Shown here piece by piece: positions 1 through 9,826 of a stretch of DNA of 64,000 bases; the first letter of the stretch is position 1, and the number at the start of each line of letters is the position of its first letter. The notes under the pieces are model-generated. The model had not been told where the DNA came from. It saw nothing but the letters and a program-made list of their open reading frames with translations, and did no database searches. Location: assembly GCF_007829035.1 (NCBI RefSeq), contig NZ_VIVQ01000001.1:1550001-1614000 (forward strand). The letters are read 5' to 3'. Source of the DNA: Rudaeicoccus suwonensis. GTDB lineage: Bacteria > Actinomycetota > Actinomycetes > Actinomycetales > Dermatophilaceae. Position numbers and translations under genes: made by a program.

Positions 1-135
1 CTTGAGGGCAGTCGGCGCGGGCTTGCGCGCCCGGTGGGGGACAGTGGGTGCCACGGGTTGGCCTCGTCGGTCGGCGGTGGAGTCTGCGCAGGCTGATCGG
101 AACCTGTGGAGTTCGCCCCACATGCCGGGGTAAAC

Positions 136-163
136 GTGACTCAGGTTACTCAGCGGTTATATT
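136..163 (+). promoter_or_regulatory. candidate promoter of the first GT-C gene
   Basis: A -35-like GTGACT (136-141) and a -10-like TATATT (158-163) are separated by 16 bp, about 65 bp upstream of the TTG start at 230. The AT-rich -10 stands out in a very GC-rich context. The rest of 1-229 shows no gene I can support. Confidence 0.4.
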
Positions 164-229
164 TGGCGGCGCCCTGCCCGCCTGCGCCCACCGCAGCCGA
201 GCGCATCGACCGTTCGGAGAGATCCCATC

Positions 230-3200
230 TTGCGACGTACCGCCACGAATTACCGGCTGACCGTCGCGGCTCTGGTGCTCTTGCTGGCGCTGATCGTCGG
301 ACTCAACGGGTGGGGAACCTTCTACACCGACATCAAGCCCGAGGTGTATCTCGCGCCGAGTCGGATGATCTCCCAATACCTGTCGGCATGGACGGCTACG
401 CCATACCTGGGGTCCCCCAACTTCAACGTCGGCCTGGTGCCGGTGCTGGTCGTGACCGCGGCACTTCGCGGAATCGGGCTGTCGCCGGAGTGGACCTACA
501 AGGTATTCCACTTCGCCCTCTGGCTGCTCACCGCGTGGGGGACGGTCCGGCTCACCCGGCGGCTGGTGCCGCGCGCCGGACGGTGGGCAGCACTGACCGC
601 CGGCGTCCTGGTGCTGGCGAATCCCTACACGATCCAGGCCGGCGCGACCCTGGCGATCGCCTTGCCGATGGCGCTGCTTCCGTGGAATCTGCTCTGCTTC
701 GTGCGGGCGGTGCACACCACGGGCAACAGGGTGCGTGACCCGCGCGGGTGGGCCTGGCCGGCAATGTTCGGTCTGACGTTCTTCGCGATGAGCGGGATGA
801 ACGTCGCGGTCGTCCCGGTCTTCCAACTGCTGGCGCTGCTGCCGATCATCGTCGTGGCGCGACTGGACTGGCAGATCAGCTGGCGCGACATTCTGCTGAC
901 GCTGGGCAAGTGCGCGATTTTCGTCGTCGGGGTGTCGGTCTACTGGCTGGAGCCCGGTTTCGGCGCGCTGAGCACCGGCAACCAGATCGTGGGGGAGTCC
1001 GAGACGATCACCGGCATCGCCAAGGTGTCGTCCTTCCCGGAAGTGCTGCGCGGCATGGGCCTGTGGCCGCTCTACGGTCACGACAGCAACGGGCCATGGG
1101 TGCCGCAGGACACCGTCTATGTCACCAGCCCGGTCATGATCGTGCTGACCATGCTGTGGCCGGCGTCGGCTCTGCTGGCCCTGCGCTGGCTGCCTCGGGC
1201 GATGCGCCGGATCTGCGCGCTGAGCATCGCGATCGCTGCTGTGGTGATGGTCGGTGCCTTCCCCGGTGCCGATCACACCGCATCGCCCTTCGGATACGCC
1301 TTCCAGCACTTCCTGAGCCTGCCGGGGATGGGTGCCTTCCGCACCACGAACAAGGTCGGTGCGGTGCTGGCACTGGCGTTCGCCATCGCGCTCGGTGCCG
1401 CCGTTGCCGCGGTCGGTCCGCGATTGATGAGGCACGACTTCTTCGCACCGATCGCGGCCATGATGGCGGTGCTGCTGGTGGTGGCGTGGACGCTTCCGGC
1501 GCTGACCAACCGGCTGTACACCTCGCCGATGAACATCCCGTCGTACTGGCGGCAGGCCGCCGCCGCGATCGACAAGGGCAACCCCGACTCCAGCGTGTTG
1601 TTCCTGCCGGGCCAGACGCAGGCCGACTACCGCTGGACGGTGGAACGCCCTGACGACGTTGCGAATTCGCTGTTCACCCGCAACGTCATCATCCCTGAGA
1701 CGACCCCGAATGCGTCCGCGCCCGGAGGCAACTTCCTGCAGTCGATGGACGCCACGCTGCAGAACGATGTCGGCCCGTCGACGCTGGTGTCGACATACGC
1801 ACGCTATCTGGGAGCGGGCACCGTCCTGCTGCGGCACGACATGCAGTGGGAGGACGACGGCGGCGCGCGCCCGGCGACCACCAGCGCCGAGTTGGCCGGT
1901 GACCCTGGTCTGTTCGGTGTCGCCAACTACGGGCAGCCCGGGGAGTATGTCGTAGCGCCCGATGAGAACGCCGCGGCATACGGCGAGGAGATCCTGCCGC
2001 CGTTGCAGCAGTACGACGTGCAAGGCGCAACCACTTCGTTGCGCGCGCAGCCGATCTCGAACTCGATCGTCGTCGCCGGTGACGGGTGGTCCGTGCCGGC
2101 CATGACCGCGGCCGGTCTGCTCGGGTCCACCCCGACGTTCCAGTACGCCCAGAACCTCAGCGCGTCGCAACTGGCCGACTCCATCGGCGGCGACCACACG
2201 CTGGTGCTGTCGGACACCAACGCCCGCCGGCTGGCCATCACCAACCGGCTGACCGACAACGAGGGCCCGTTGCTGGCGGCGGACCAACCACTCGACGGAC
2301 CCACCCGCACGCTGGGCACCGACGTGGCCGACCAGACGGTGCTGGTGCGCTCCGGTGCACAGGTGACGGCGACGTCCGAGGGCAGCGCCTTCTTCGACCT
2401 GCCGTATGCGGTGCCCGCGAACGCCCTCGACGGCGACCCCTCGAGCGCATGGCTGTTCGGCGATTTCAACCGCGCGCGTGGGCAGGTGTTGACGATCACC
2501 GAACCGGCGCCGGTGACCATCGACACGATGCAGATCGCGCAGGCGCAGGTCGGCAGCGTCAAGATCGACAAGGTGACCGTCCGCGCCGGTGGGAAGGCCG
2601 TCACGCAGACACTTCCGGACAGCGGCTACGCCACCTTCGACCTGGGCGGGGTGGCCGCCTCGAAGGTCACGGTCACCATCGACTCCACCCGCGGGTCCGG
2701 GTTCAACCTCGTCGGCATCAGCGACATCAAGATGCCCGGACCGCTGGCCCAGCAGGCCGCCCGCACGCCGCTGACCTTCTCCCGGCAGTACTCCGAACTG
2801 ACGCCCGCGCAACGCGCCGTGTTCGACCGCACGCCGTTGGACGTCCTGCTCACCCGCGACCAGGGAACCTCCGGATCGACCACGGACGACCCCGAGATCT
2901 CGCTGCGCCGAATAGTGACACTGCCCGACTCACGCACCTTCGACACGATGGCCGCCGTGCGCGTCCAAGGGTCCCTCGAAGCCGTCTATGACCAGGTGGC
3001 GGGGTACTCCAGCTCGGTGCAGGCGTCCTCGTCCGGGTTCTATTTCAACAATCCCTCCGAGCGCGCCTCGATGGCGGCCGACGGTGATCCGAGCACCGCC
3101 TGGGTGCCCGGCGGGTCGGTCAAGGGCGGCTGGTGGCAGATCACCGGCCCGCGACGCGCGATCACCTCGGTCGCCATCACCCAGCACGCTGCTCCCAGCG

Positions 3201-4483
3201 ATCCGAGTGGCGACCAGACGCTCTACGCCGGTCGGGTGACCATCACCGTCGACGGTAAGGCGGTCGGCACCGGCACCCTGGCTCGCAACGGCACGACCAC
3301 GATCCCGATTCCGACAGTCGACGGGCGGCCGGTGACCGGGCGAACGGTGCGTATGACGATCGACTCCACCTCGGGCGACCTGGCCGGTGCACCGCCCGCC
3401 TTTCCCTCCATCGCCACCGGCGTCACGATGCACGCCACCACGACCACGCCCATCTCCCGGGCCGGGGCTGGTGACCCCCGGTGCATCACGGTGGCCACGA
3501 TCGACGGATCCCCGGTGCGGATGCGTCCGGCCACCCAGACCCTGGCCGGTGCGAGCTCACAGGGCACCGCATGGGTCGGTTGCGGCACCGTGAAGGTCAG
3601 CGCGGGTCAGCACCAGATCGACCAAGCACCCGGATTCACCCTGGACTCGCTCAACCTGATCGATGTGCAGACACCGACGGCCTCGACGGTCGCCCCGAGT
3701 CCCAGCACCACGGTGATCGCCAACGGCACCACCAGCAAGAAGCTGACGGTCAGCAGTGCGGCGGGCTTCGCCGTCGTCATCAGCCAGAGCTACGACTCGA
3801 GATGGCAGGCCACAGCCAACGGCAAGAGCCTGGGCACCCCACAGATCATCGACGGCTACTCCGTCGGCTGGATCATCCCCAAGGGCGGCAATTACACCAT
3901 CGACATCCACTACGGCCCGCAGGTGCAGGCCGACGTCACTCTCGGCGTGAGCATCGTGGCGGTGCTCACCGCAGCAGCACTGGCGGTCCAGCCCTTCGTC
4001 CGGCGGGTACGCCGCCGGCGGGGGCACGATGACGACACCGAGCCGTATGACGATGACGACCCCGACGACCTCGATCCGGTCGCCGGGCGCACGAACCGTC
4101 GCATCCGTCTCCCGCGGGTGTGGAAGGAGATCGCCCTGGTGGTGTGCGGTGCGATCTTCGTCGGCCCGGCCGGGGCCGTCGCCGCGTTGGTGGTGGTCGG
4201 CACACTGCGTCTGCGTCCGGTCAGTGCCTGGCGCCTGCAGGTCGCCGGGGCCGCCTTGCTGATGGCTGCGATCGTGGTCTACCTGATCGCACTGGGGCCG
4301 CTGCGTGGGCAGTTGAGCGCTGACGGTGTGGCGCGGAACATGTGGCCCAACTACCTCGCCGGCGCCGGGTTGGTCGTCGGTCTGACGGGCGCCCTGCGCG
4401 GCGACTGGCGGCGGCATACCGACGACGGGTCCGATGGTTCGCCTGACGAGCAGGCTCCCGGCGGTCGGAGCGCGGATGCCTGA
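230..4483 (+). CDS. AftD-like GT-C membrane glycosyltransferase with discoidin-like modules
   Basis: A 1417-residue polytopic membrane protein, probably a GT-C glycosyltransferase using a polyprenyl-phosphate sugar at the outer membrane face. The first ~420 residues are mostly membrane helices. Two extracytoplasmic discoidin-like (F5/8 C) modules follow, marked by DGDPSSAW near residue 734 and DGDPSTAW near 951. A cluster of C-terminal helices (about 1235-1395) is broken by an Asp-rich cytoplasmic loop. Overall organisation resembles the DUF3367 arabinofuranosyltransferase family; it is a diverged paralogue of the better AftD match at 11382-14990. The start is TTG at 230, chosen for GGAGAG at 216-221 with 8 nt spacing. 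It overlaps the GT2 gene by 8 nt, so it heads an operon of glycosyltransferases. Donor and acceptor cannot be read from the sequence. Confidence 0.78.
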   Translation: MRRTATNYRLTVAALVLLLALIVGLNGWGTFYTDIKPEVYLAPSRMISQYLSAWTATPYLGSPNFNVGLVPVLVVTAALRGIGLSPEWTYKVFHFALWLLTAWGTVRLTRRLVPRAGRWAALTAGVLVLANPYTIQAGATLAIALPMALLPWNLLCFVRAVHTTGNRVRDPRGWAWPAMFGLTFFAMSGMNVAVVPVFQLLALLPIIVVARLDWQISWRDILLTLGKCAIFVVGVSVYWLEPGFGALSTGNQIVGESETITGIAKVSSFPEVLRGMGLWPLYGHDSNGPWVPQDTVYVTSPVMIVLTMLWPASALLALRWLPRAMRRICALSIAIAAVVMVGAFPGADHTASPFGYAFQHFLSLPGMGAFRTTNKVGAVLALAFAIALGAAVAAVGPRLMRHDFFAPIAAMMAVLLVVAWTLPALTNRLYTSPMNIPSYWRQAAAAIDKGNPDSSVLFLPGQTQADYRWTVERPDDVANSLFTRNVIIPETTPNASAPGGNFLQSMDATLQNDVGPSTLVSTYARYLGAGTVLLRHDMQWEDDGGARPATTSAELAGDPGLFGVANYGQPGEYVVAPDENAAAYGEEILPPLQQYDVQGATTSLRAQPISNSIVVAGDGWSVPAMTAAGLLGSTPTFQYAQNLSASQLADSIGGDHTLVLSDTNARRLAITNRLTDNEGPLLAADQPLDGPTRTLGTDVADQTVLVRSGAQVTATSEGSAFFDLPYAVPANALDGDPSSAWLFGDFNRARGQVLTITEPAPVTIDTMQIAQAQVGSVKIDKVTVRAGGKAVTQTLPDSGYATFDLGGVAASKVTVTIDSTRGSGFNLVGISDIKMPGPLAQQAARTPLTFSRQYSELTPAQRAVFDRTPLDVLLTRDQGTSGSTTDDPEISLRRIVTLPDSRTFDTMAAVRVQGSLEAVYDQVAGYSSSVQASSSGFYFNNPSERASMAADGDPSTAWVPGGSVKGGWWQITGPRRAITSVAITQHAAPSDPSGDQTLYAGRVTITVDGKAVGTGTLARNGTTTIPIPTVDGRPVTGRTVRMTIDSTSGDLAGAPPAFPSIATGVTMHATTTTPISRAGAGDPRCITVATIDGSPVRMRPATQTLAGASSQGTAWVGCGTVKVSAGQHQIDQAPGFTLDSLNLIDVQTPTASTVAPSPSTTVIANGTTSKKLTVSSAAGFAVVISQSYDSRWQATANGKSLGTPQIIDGYSVGWIIPKGGNYTIDIHYGPQVQADVTLGVSIVAVLTAAALAVQPFVRRVRRRRGHDDDTEPYDDDDPDDLDPVAGRTNRRIRLPRVWKEIALVVCGAIFVGPAGAVAALVVVGTLRLRPVSAWRLQVAGAALLMAAIVVYLIALGPLRGQLSADGVARNMWPNYLAGAGLVVGLTGALRGDWRRHTDDGSDGSPDEQAPGGRSADA

Positions 4484-5309
4484 GCAGCCACTGGTCAGTG
4501 TCGTCGTGCCGACCCGCAACAACCGGCGCACGATCCGCGCCTGTCTGAGGTCTGTGCGCGAACAGAGCTACCCGCGCATCGAACTCATCGTCATCGACAA
4601 CCACAGCACCGACGAAACCTTCGACGTGGCAACCGAACTCGCCGATATCGCGCTGTCCGGCGGGCCGGAGCGGTCGGCCCAGCGCAACCTGGGCATCGAG
4701 CGCGCCACGGGGGAGTGGGTGCTGTGGCTGGACAGCGACATGATGCTGCCGCCGGACAGCGTCGCGGTCGCGGTCGCGACGGCGACGGCAACCGGAGCGA
4801 CGGGCGTTGCACTACCGGAACGCACGATCGGCTCCGGCTTCTGGACAGCTTGCCGCGCTCTGGAACGCGAGTGCTATCTCAACCAGCCGCTGCTGCACAA
4901 CCCGCGCCTGGTGCGCCGTGAGTACCTGGCCGGCGACGGCGGATTCCACCTGGCGATGTCCGGGCCCGAGGACGCCGATCTGCGGTTGCGGATGCGCGCC
5001 GCCGGCGAAGGCATCGAACTGGCACCGATCATCGTCGACCACGACGAGGGCAGGCTCACCGTCCGTGACGTGCTGAGCAAGCGCTACTACTACGGTCGCA
5101 GCATCCCGGCGTTCGCCGGCCGCCACGACGGCGCCGTCAGCACCCAGGGCCGTGCGGTGCTGCGGGCGTATGTCGTCAACCGGCGTCTGCTGGCCCGCGA
5201 TCCGGCACACGCGGCGGGCATGGTGCTGCTGCGTAGTCTGGAGGTCGTCGGCTATGCACTGGGCGCCCGTCGTGGGCAGCATGACCGCAGAGGGGAGCGA
5301 GACGTATGA
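4476..5309 (+). CDS. family 2 glycosyltransferase
   Basis: 277 residues with a GT-A fold signature: N-terminal SVVVPTRNN, then DNHSTDETF, a metal-binding WLDSDMML (DxD) near residue 85, and GPEDADLRLRMRAAG further on. It should transfer a sugar from a nucleotide donor in the cytoplasm; the substrate is unknown. An upstream in-frame GTG at 4434 exists, but ATG 4476 has GGAG 5 nt before it and gives the usual compact operon overlap (8 nt) with the preceding gene. The stop overlaps the next start as ATGA at 5306, so translation is probably coupled. Confidence 0.88.
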   Translation: MPEQPLVSVVVPTRNNRRTIRACLRSVREQSYPRIELIVIDNHSTDETFDVATELADIALSGGPERSAQRNLGIERATGEWVLWLDSDMMLPPDSVAVAVATATATGATGVALPERTIGSGFWTACRALERECYLNQPLLHNPRLVRREYLAGDGGFHLAMSGPEDADLRLRMRAAGEGIELAPIIVDHDEGRLTVRDVLSKRYYYGRSIPAFAGRHDGAVSTQGRAVLRAYVVNRRLLARDPAHAAGMVLLRSLEVVGYALGARRGQHDRRGERDV

Positions 5310-6385
5310 CGCGGCGCATGCTGTGGGTGTCGCTGCCCGATCAACGCGCGCGTCGTGAGCTCTACTGGATGAGCCGCATGCCCGGCACCGAGGTCACCGC
5401 GCTGGCCGCGCAGGAGCCGGTGGGCGACATCACCTGGATCCCGAGCACCTATCGGCGGCCGGTGAAGCGCTTCGTCGAAGCGGGTGCCCTCGCCTGGATC
5501 GACGGCCTCGACCGGCAGGAGCCTGCGGCATACGACTGGGTCACGTCGTTGGAGCTGTGCTCGCTGGTGACCGGTCAGGCCAGCGACTGGCGCCGCGGTG
5601 GACAGCCGCTGCAGGCGGTCATCACCTGGGAGAACCTCTCCCACCAGCCGTTGTACAAACTGCCCCCTTATCGCAATGCGCTCGACTCGTGCCGATCGGC
5701 GGACCTGCTGTTGTGCATGGTTGATGCTGCGCGAAATCACCTGCTGGACAACGGTTTTCCGGATCGGATGATCCGGGTGGTGAAACCCGGCGTCGACACC
5801 ACGATGTTTGCTCCCGCCGATGACCCGGCGCTCGAACCCACAGTCGTGTTCACCTCGCCACTGGCTCCGAACAAGGGCATCGACCGGGTGCTGGCCGCGA
5901 TGCGGCTGGTCCGTCGCGAGATCCCGCAGGCACGACTGCTCGTCGCCGGCGACGGTCCGCTGCGCGACAAGGTCGCGGCCGCGGCAGCCGACCGGCATAC
6001 CGGTGTCACGTTGATGGGACACCTGGATGCCTTCGGGGTCGCCGAGCTGCTGCGCTCGGCAGCGGTCTTCTGCACGGCACCGCGACCGACCTGGAAGTGG
6101 ACCGAGCAGCTGGGCCTGGCTTATCTGGAGGCTCAGGCGTGTGGAATCCCGGTGGTCACCACCCGGTGCGGCACCAACGACGAGGCCGTCCACCCGCCGA
6201 ATCTGCTGGTCGAGGATTCCGCGGAGGCGGTCGCCGAGGCGCTGCTGACCTTCCTGCGTGATCGCGACCTGCGCATCCGCGTCGGCGCGGCCAACCGGGC
6301 CCGGATGGTGGCCGAGCACGACCTGGTCACGCAGTGCGCACGGATGGGTGACGCCTTCGCCGACATCGAGGCGCAGCGAGCCTGA
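5306..6385 (+). CDS. family 4 glycosyltransferase
   Basis: 359 residues, GT-B fold. The C-terminal half carries the family pattern: PLAPNKGIDRVLAAM around residue 190, LLVAGDGPLRDKV, and the nucleotide-sugar binding LAYLEAQACGIPVVTT near 275 with the two spaced acidic residues. The N-terminal domain is less conserved, as usual for acceptor-binding halves. The start overlaps the GT2 stop (ATGA) and is preceded by AGGGGAG. It belongs to the same operon as the GT-C and GT2 genes, so the three probably work on one envelope polymer. Confidence 0.87.
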   Translation: MTRRMLWVSLPDQRARRELYWMSRMPGTEVTALAAQEPVGDITWIPSTYRRPVKRFVEAGALAWIDGLDRQEPAAYDWVTSLELCSLVTGQASDWRRGGQPLQAVITWENLSHQPLYKLPPYRNALDSCRSADLLLCMVDAARNHLLDNGFPDRMIRVVKPGVDTTMFAPADDPALEPTVVFTSPLAPNKGIDRVLAAMRLVRREIPQARLLVAGDGPLRDKVAAAAADRHTGVTLMGHLDAFGVAELLRSAAVFCTAPRPTWKWTEQLGLAYLEAQACGIPVVTTRCGTNDEAVHPPNLLVEDSAEAVAEALLTFLRDRDLRIRVGAANRARMVAEHDLVTQCARMGDAFADIEAQRA

Positions 6386-8175
6386 TGCGGGTCAAGCTGG
6401 CCCTGCCCGGTCGCGGCGACCGGTCGACCCGACCGGACCACCGCGCGCTGGGCGGTCTGGTCGGTCTGGTGTGCGGACTGCTGGCGCTCGGGCCGGCCCT
6501 GCGGCCGGGATACCTGTTGTTCTACGACATGGTCTTCGTGCCACGGCTGGCGTTCAGCGACCGGACGATGGGCGTCGACGGCTCGGTGCCACGTGCCGTG
6601 CCCAACGACTTCGACGTCGCGGTCCTGTCACACCTGGCGCCCGGCTGGGTGGTGCAGAAGGTGCTGCTCATCGGGGTCTTCGTCGCAGTCGGTGCCGGCG
6701 CCGCCGGGCTGATGCGCACGCGGCTGGGTGCCGTCGCCGCGGCACTGGTGGCCGCCTGGAATCCTTATCTGGCTGAGCGTCTGGCGATCGGCCACTGGGG
6801 TTACCTGCTCGGCTACGCATGCGTTCCTTTCCTGGTGAGCGCCGCTGCAGGCTGTCGATCCGGTGCAGTCCGTGGGCGCTTCCGGCTCGGGGTGTGGCTC
6901 GTGGTGCTGGCCTTCACCGGGTCGACCGGCGCGGTCTTCGGGCTGATCGCGGTGCTCGCCGTGCTCCTCGCACCGGGGCCGCGGCCGTCGTGGCACCGCA
7001 GCATGCGGGACATCGGCTGGGCACTGCTGATCTGGCTGCTCGCCGATGCGACGTGGTGGTTCTCCTATCTGTTCCTCGCGCCGACGCCGCCCGGCGGCAG
7101 CGCCGGGGTGACCGCCTTCATGGCACGCGCCGACACGCCATACGGCGTGATCGGCTCACTGCTCACCGGCGGCGGCATCTGGAACCAGGGGGTGTGGTTC
7201 TCGGCCCGCTCCTCGGTGGTGGTCTCCGGGCTGGCGCTGCTCGTCGTGGTCGTCGCCGTCGTGGTTGCGGTCCGCCGCCGGGTGTGGCGCCAGAGCCCGG
7301 CCCTCGCCGGCCTCGGCATCGCCGGGGTCATCTGTCTGGTGCTCGCGGGCGCCAGCGCGCTGCCCGGCGGCTCGCACGTGATGACGATCCTCGGCAACGA
7401 CCTGCCGGGCGGTGGCCTGCTGCGCGATGCCCAGAAGTTCGACGCCGTCTGGATGATTCTGGTGGCGGTCCTGGCCGGACAACTGGTGGAACGCACGCGT
7501 GACCTCGGCATCCGGGTCGGCGCGCAGCGCAGCACCGCCCTGGTCTTTGCCGCGGCGCTCGCGGCCTGGCCGCTGATCACCCTCACCGGAATGGCGTGGG
7601 GCGCCTGGGGGCGCTGGCAGGCCGTGGACTACCCCGCGTCATACGTGCACACAGCGCAGCAGATCGACCGGCTGCCACCGGGTGGGGTCGCGGTCTTTCC
7701 GTGGACGCAATACCGCAGCTACGCCTGGGACGGACACCGCGTGCTGCTCGACCCGTGGCAGCGGCTGGTGTCCCGGCAGGTGCTGGTCAACGATGCCCTG
7801 CCGCTGACCAGCGGTGTCGTTCCGGGCGACGACCCCGACGCGCGCAAGGTGACGCAGGCGCTTGCCGACCATGGCGACGTCGCCGCGGTGCTGCGCTCGG
7901 TCGGGGTGCGCTATGTGCTGGTCGAGACCGATCAGCCGGTGGCCGCGGGTCTGCCGAACCTCGCGGGCGACCGGGTGCTGGTCGCCGCCGACGGATTGCG
8001 CCTGTACGACCTGGGACCGGTTCATGTGTCCGGTGGCCACGACGGGCCGTTCCGTTACACCGGATGGTTACTAGCCGGTATGTCGGTGCTTCTCGTCGGC
8101 GTGGCAGGTGTGTCCGCCGGGCGCTCGGCGACAGGGCCGCCCGCCGGAACCAGCGCGCGCCACGAGGATCTCTAG
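6385..8175 (+). CDS. polytopic membrane protein, probable GT-C glycosyltransferase
   Basis: 596 residues with about a dozen predicted hydrophobic segments through residue ~430, a C-terminal extracytoplasmic portion, and one further helix near the end (MSVLLVGVAGVSAGR). The layout (membrane domain, periplasmic domain, final helix) and its place one nucleotide after a GT4 gene (TGATG overlap at 6383-6387) suggest a lipid-linked-sugar glycosyltransferase related to the flanking GT-C proteins. I cannot name the family with certainty. Its helices contain few charged residues apart from an early DMVFVPR segment, which sits where GT-C enzymes keep a catalytic acidic loop; that is inference. Confidence 0.6.
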   Translation: MRVKLALPGRGDRSTRPDHRALGGLVGLVCGLLALGPALRPGYLLFYDMVFVPRLAFSDRTMGVDGSVPRAVPNDFDVAVLSHLAPGWVVQKVLLIGVFVAVGAGAAGLMRTRLGAVAAALVAAWNPYLAERLAIGHWGYLLGYACVPFLVSAAAGCRSGAVRGRFRLGVWLVVLAFTGSTGAVFGLIAVLAVLLAPGPRPSWHRSMRDIGWALLIWLLADATWWFSYLFLAPTPPGGSAGVTAFMARADTPYGVIGSLLTGGGIWNQGVWFSARSSVVVSGLALLVVVVAVVVAVRRRVWRQSPALAGLGIAGVICLVLAGASALPGGSHVMTILGNDLPGGGLLRDAQKFDAVWMILVAVLAGQLVERTRDLGIRVGAQRSTALVFAAALAAWPLITLTGMAWGAWGRWQAVDYPASYVHTAQQIDRLPPGGVAVFPWTQYRSYAWDGHRVLLDPWQRLVSRQVLVNDALPLTSGVVPGDDPDARKVTQALADHGDVAAVLRSVGVRYVLVETDQPVAAGLPNLAGDRVLVAADGLRLYDLGPVHVSGGHDGPFRYTGWLLAGMSVLLVGVAGVSAGRSATGPPAGTSARHEDL

Positions 8176-8200
8176 GCCTGTCGAACAGGGCCTGCTTTGC

Positions 8201-8206
8201 TATGCT
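8201..8206 (+). promoter_or_regulatory. -10 box before the DUF2613 gene
   Basis: TATGCT lies 74 bp upstream of the small gene at 8281. No strong -35 is visible at 17-18 bp. The leader therefore would be about 68 nt and contains the SD at 8269-8276. Confidence 0.35.
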
Positions 8207-8280
8207 GAGCCGAAAGTCATTGATACGGCATCGACGTCCCGGGCGTTCCCCTGGGCGTGATCGGTCCAGGAGAGGCGCGG

Positions 8281-8430
8281 ATGAATCCGGCAAACAAGAT
8301 CATCTACAACGTCGGCGGCGCCATCGTCGGCGCGCTGCTTGCTGCCGTCGCGATCTTCGGCCTGGTGCAGCAGCAGGGCTCGCAGACCCAGCCGCAGACC
8401 TACAAGGGCGCCATCACCTACAACCAGTGA
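8281..8430 (+). CDS. DUF2613 small membrane/secreted protein
   Basis: A 49-residue protein beginning MNPANKIIYNVGG, with one hydrophobic segment (about residues 9-29, rich in Gly/Ala/Val/Leu) and a polar tail rich in Gln and Thr ending ITYNQ. AGGAGAGG lies 5 nt before the ATG. Size, composition and place beside AftD-type genes match the DUF2613 family of small actinobacterial proteins; from memory, a member (Rv0236A) sits next to aftD in Mycobacterium tuberculosis. Function is unknown; a small partner or stabiliser of the arabinosyltransferase machinery is a reasonable guess. It is easily missed by gene callers. Confidence 0.75.
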   Translation: MNPANKIIYNVGGAIVGALLAAVAIFGLVQQQGSQTQPQTYKGAITYNQ

Positions 8431-8467
8431 TCTGACCGCGGCGCCGTGCGCACCGCACAGAAGAACT

Positions 8468-8486
8468 TCGACATCGGCGATGTCGA
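8468..8486. terminator. hairpin between convergent genes
   Basis: An inverted repeat with 8-bp arms, TCGACATC and GATGTCGA, and a 3-nt loop lies between the DUF2613 stop (8430) and the stop of the opposing GT4 gene (8496). It may end both transcripts. There is no U-tract, as is common in this GC range. Confidence 0.4.
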
Positions 8487-8495
8487 CTCCCGTGA

Positions 8496-9728
8496 TCAGG
8501 GTGTCGGCGTCGCCGATTCGTGTTCGGCGACGATCTCGTCCAGCGACCGCAGCCGGGGAGCCACGATGGGGGGTGAATCCGGTCGCTCGACCTGACCCAG
8601 CACCGACCGGATCGACCGCTCCAACTGCGCACCACTCGAACGCCAGTCGAAGGACAGCGCGTGCTCGCGAGCGGTCACGCCCAGCCGGTGCCGCAGGTCA
8701 TGGTTGGTGAGCAGCACCCGCACCTGGTTGGTCAGTTCGTCCGCGTCGGTCGCAAGCAGCCCGGTCAGCCCGTGCATGATCGACTCGGTGGGTCCGCCGG
8801 CGTGCTCGAAGGCCAGCGCCGGCGTCGCGTGCAGACCCGCTTCGACGATCGTCAATCCCCAGCCCTCCTTGTGCGAGGGCATCAGCACCAGCCATGACTG
8901 GGCCAGCAGTTGATGCTTGCGCTCCTCGGTGACGAAGCCGTGGAAGTCCACCCGGTCGGCGACGCCCCGCTGGTGTGCGTGATCGACCAAAGCGTCGCGC
9001 CAGTAGCCCTCACCGACAACGTTCAGCCGTAACTCCGGCTGGTCGACGGTGAGATCGGCGAGTATGTCGATCGCGATCTCGACCTGCTTGTGGGGCACCA
9101 GCCGCCCGAGCACGGTGATGGACGGCGCCGGCGTGCGCGGGACATCGGCATACTGCCGCAGATCCGCGGGGTGGTCGTTGCCGGAATACACCAGGTCGAT
9201 GCGATCGGCGTCGACGCCGAGCCCGACGAGGTCGCGACGGCTCGCCTGAGAGACGGTCACGTAGCGCGATCGGCGGTAGACCCACGGAGCGACCCGGGAT
9301 TCGAGGAACCACCCGATACGCGCGACGCGCTGGGGAAAGATCACCGACCACTGGTCACGGTGGGTGTGATGCACGATGTTGATGACCGGTGTCCCGGTGA
9401 CCAACGGGCTCCAGAAGGGCACACCGTTCTGCACATCCAGGATCAGGTCGAAGTCGTCGCGGTGCTGGGCGGCATACAGCATTCCGCGCAGATAGCAGGT
9501 GAACCGGCCACCGCGTCGCAGCACGCGCACCGGGCCGTGCCGGTCGACGGCGGCGCTGCCGGGAAACCGGCTGGTGACGATGGTGACCTCGTGCCCGAGT
9601 TCGGTGAGCACCTCAGCGGTGCGCTCGGTGAACGTCTCGGCACCGCCTGCTTCGGGGTTCTCACGATCGCGCCAGGAGAGGTACAACAGGCGCAGTCGCG
9701 GTGCTTCCGCGGTGTCGGACACCGGCAC
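8496..9728 (-). CDS. family 4 glycosyltransferase
   Basis: 410 residues. N-terminal LLYLSWRDRENPEAGGAETF is the acceptor-domain glycine loop of GT4 enzymes; ITVLGRLVPHKQVEIAIDIL and the donor site PSHKEGWGLTIVEAGLHATPALAFEHAGG are in the second half. It probably transfers mannose or glucose to an envelope lipid or glycan. An in-frame GTG at 9749 is possible, but GTG 9728 has AAGGAG 6-7 nt upstream and is preferred. It is transcribed divergently from the methyltransferase at 9827. Confidence 0.86.
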   Translation of the reverse strand: MPVSDTAEAPRLRLLYLSWRDRENPEAGGAETFTERTAEVLTELGHEVTIVTSRFPGSAAVDRHGPVRVLRRGGRFTCYLRGMLYAAQHRDDFDLILDVQNGVPFWSPLVTGTPVINIVHHTHRDQWSVIFPQRVARIGWFLESRVAPWVYRRSRYVTVSQASRRDLVGLGVDADRIDLVYSGNDHPADLRQYADVPRTPAPSITVLGRLVPHKQVEIAIDILADLTVDQPELRLNVVGEGYWRDALVDHAHQRGVADRVDFHGFVTEERKHQLLAQSWLVLMPSHKEGWGLTIVEAGLHATPALAFEHAGGPTESIMHGLTGLLATDADELTNQVRVLLTNHDLRHRLGVTAREHALSFDWRSSGAQLERSIRSVLGQVERPDSPPIVAPRLRSLDEIVAEHESATPTP

Positions 9729-9826
9729 GTCGATACTCCTTCTGACCACCGCTGTCGGAGCGGGTGGTCCTGACAGGTCGGCCGATAGACTAACCGCATT
9801 CCTACTCGGAGGTAACCCAGATCACA

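Noticed and set aside
146-2812. An 888-codon open frame on the minus strand opposite the first GT-C gene
   Set aside because: Shadow frame of a GC-rich gene: Arg/Gly/His/Gln-rich composition, no domain, no SD, while the plus strand has clear helices and motifs. The same applies to long antisense frames at 13020-14780, 21590-23056, 39600-41462, 52524-53807 and 56759-58108.
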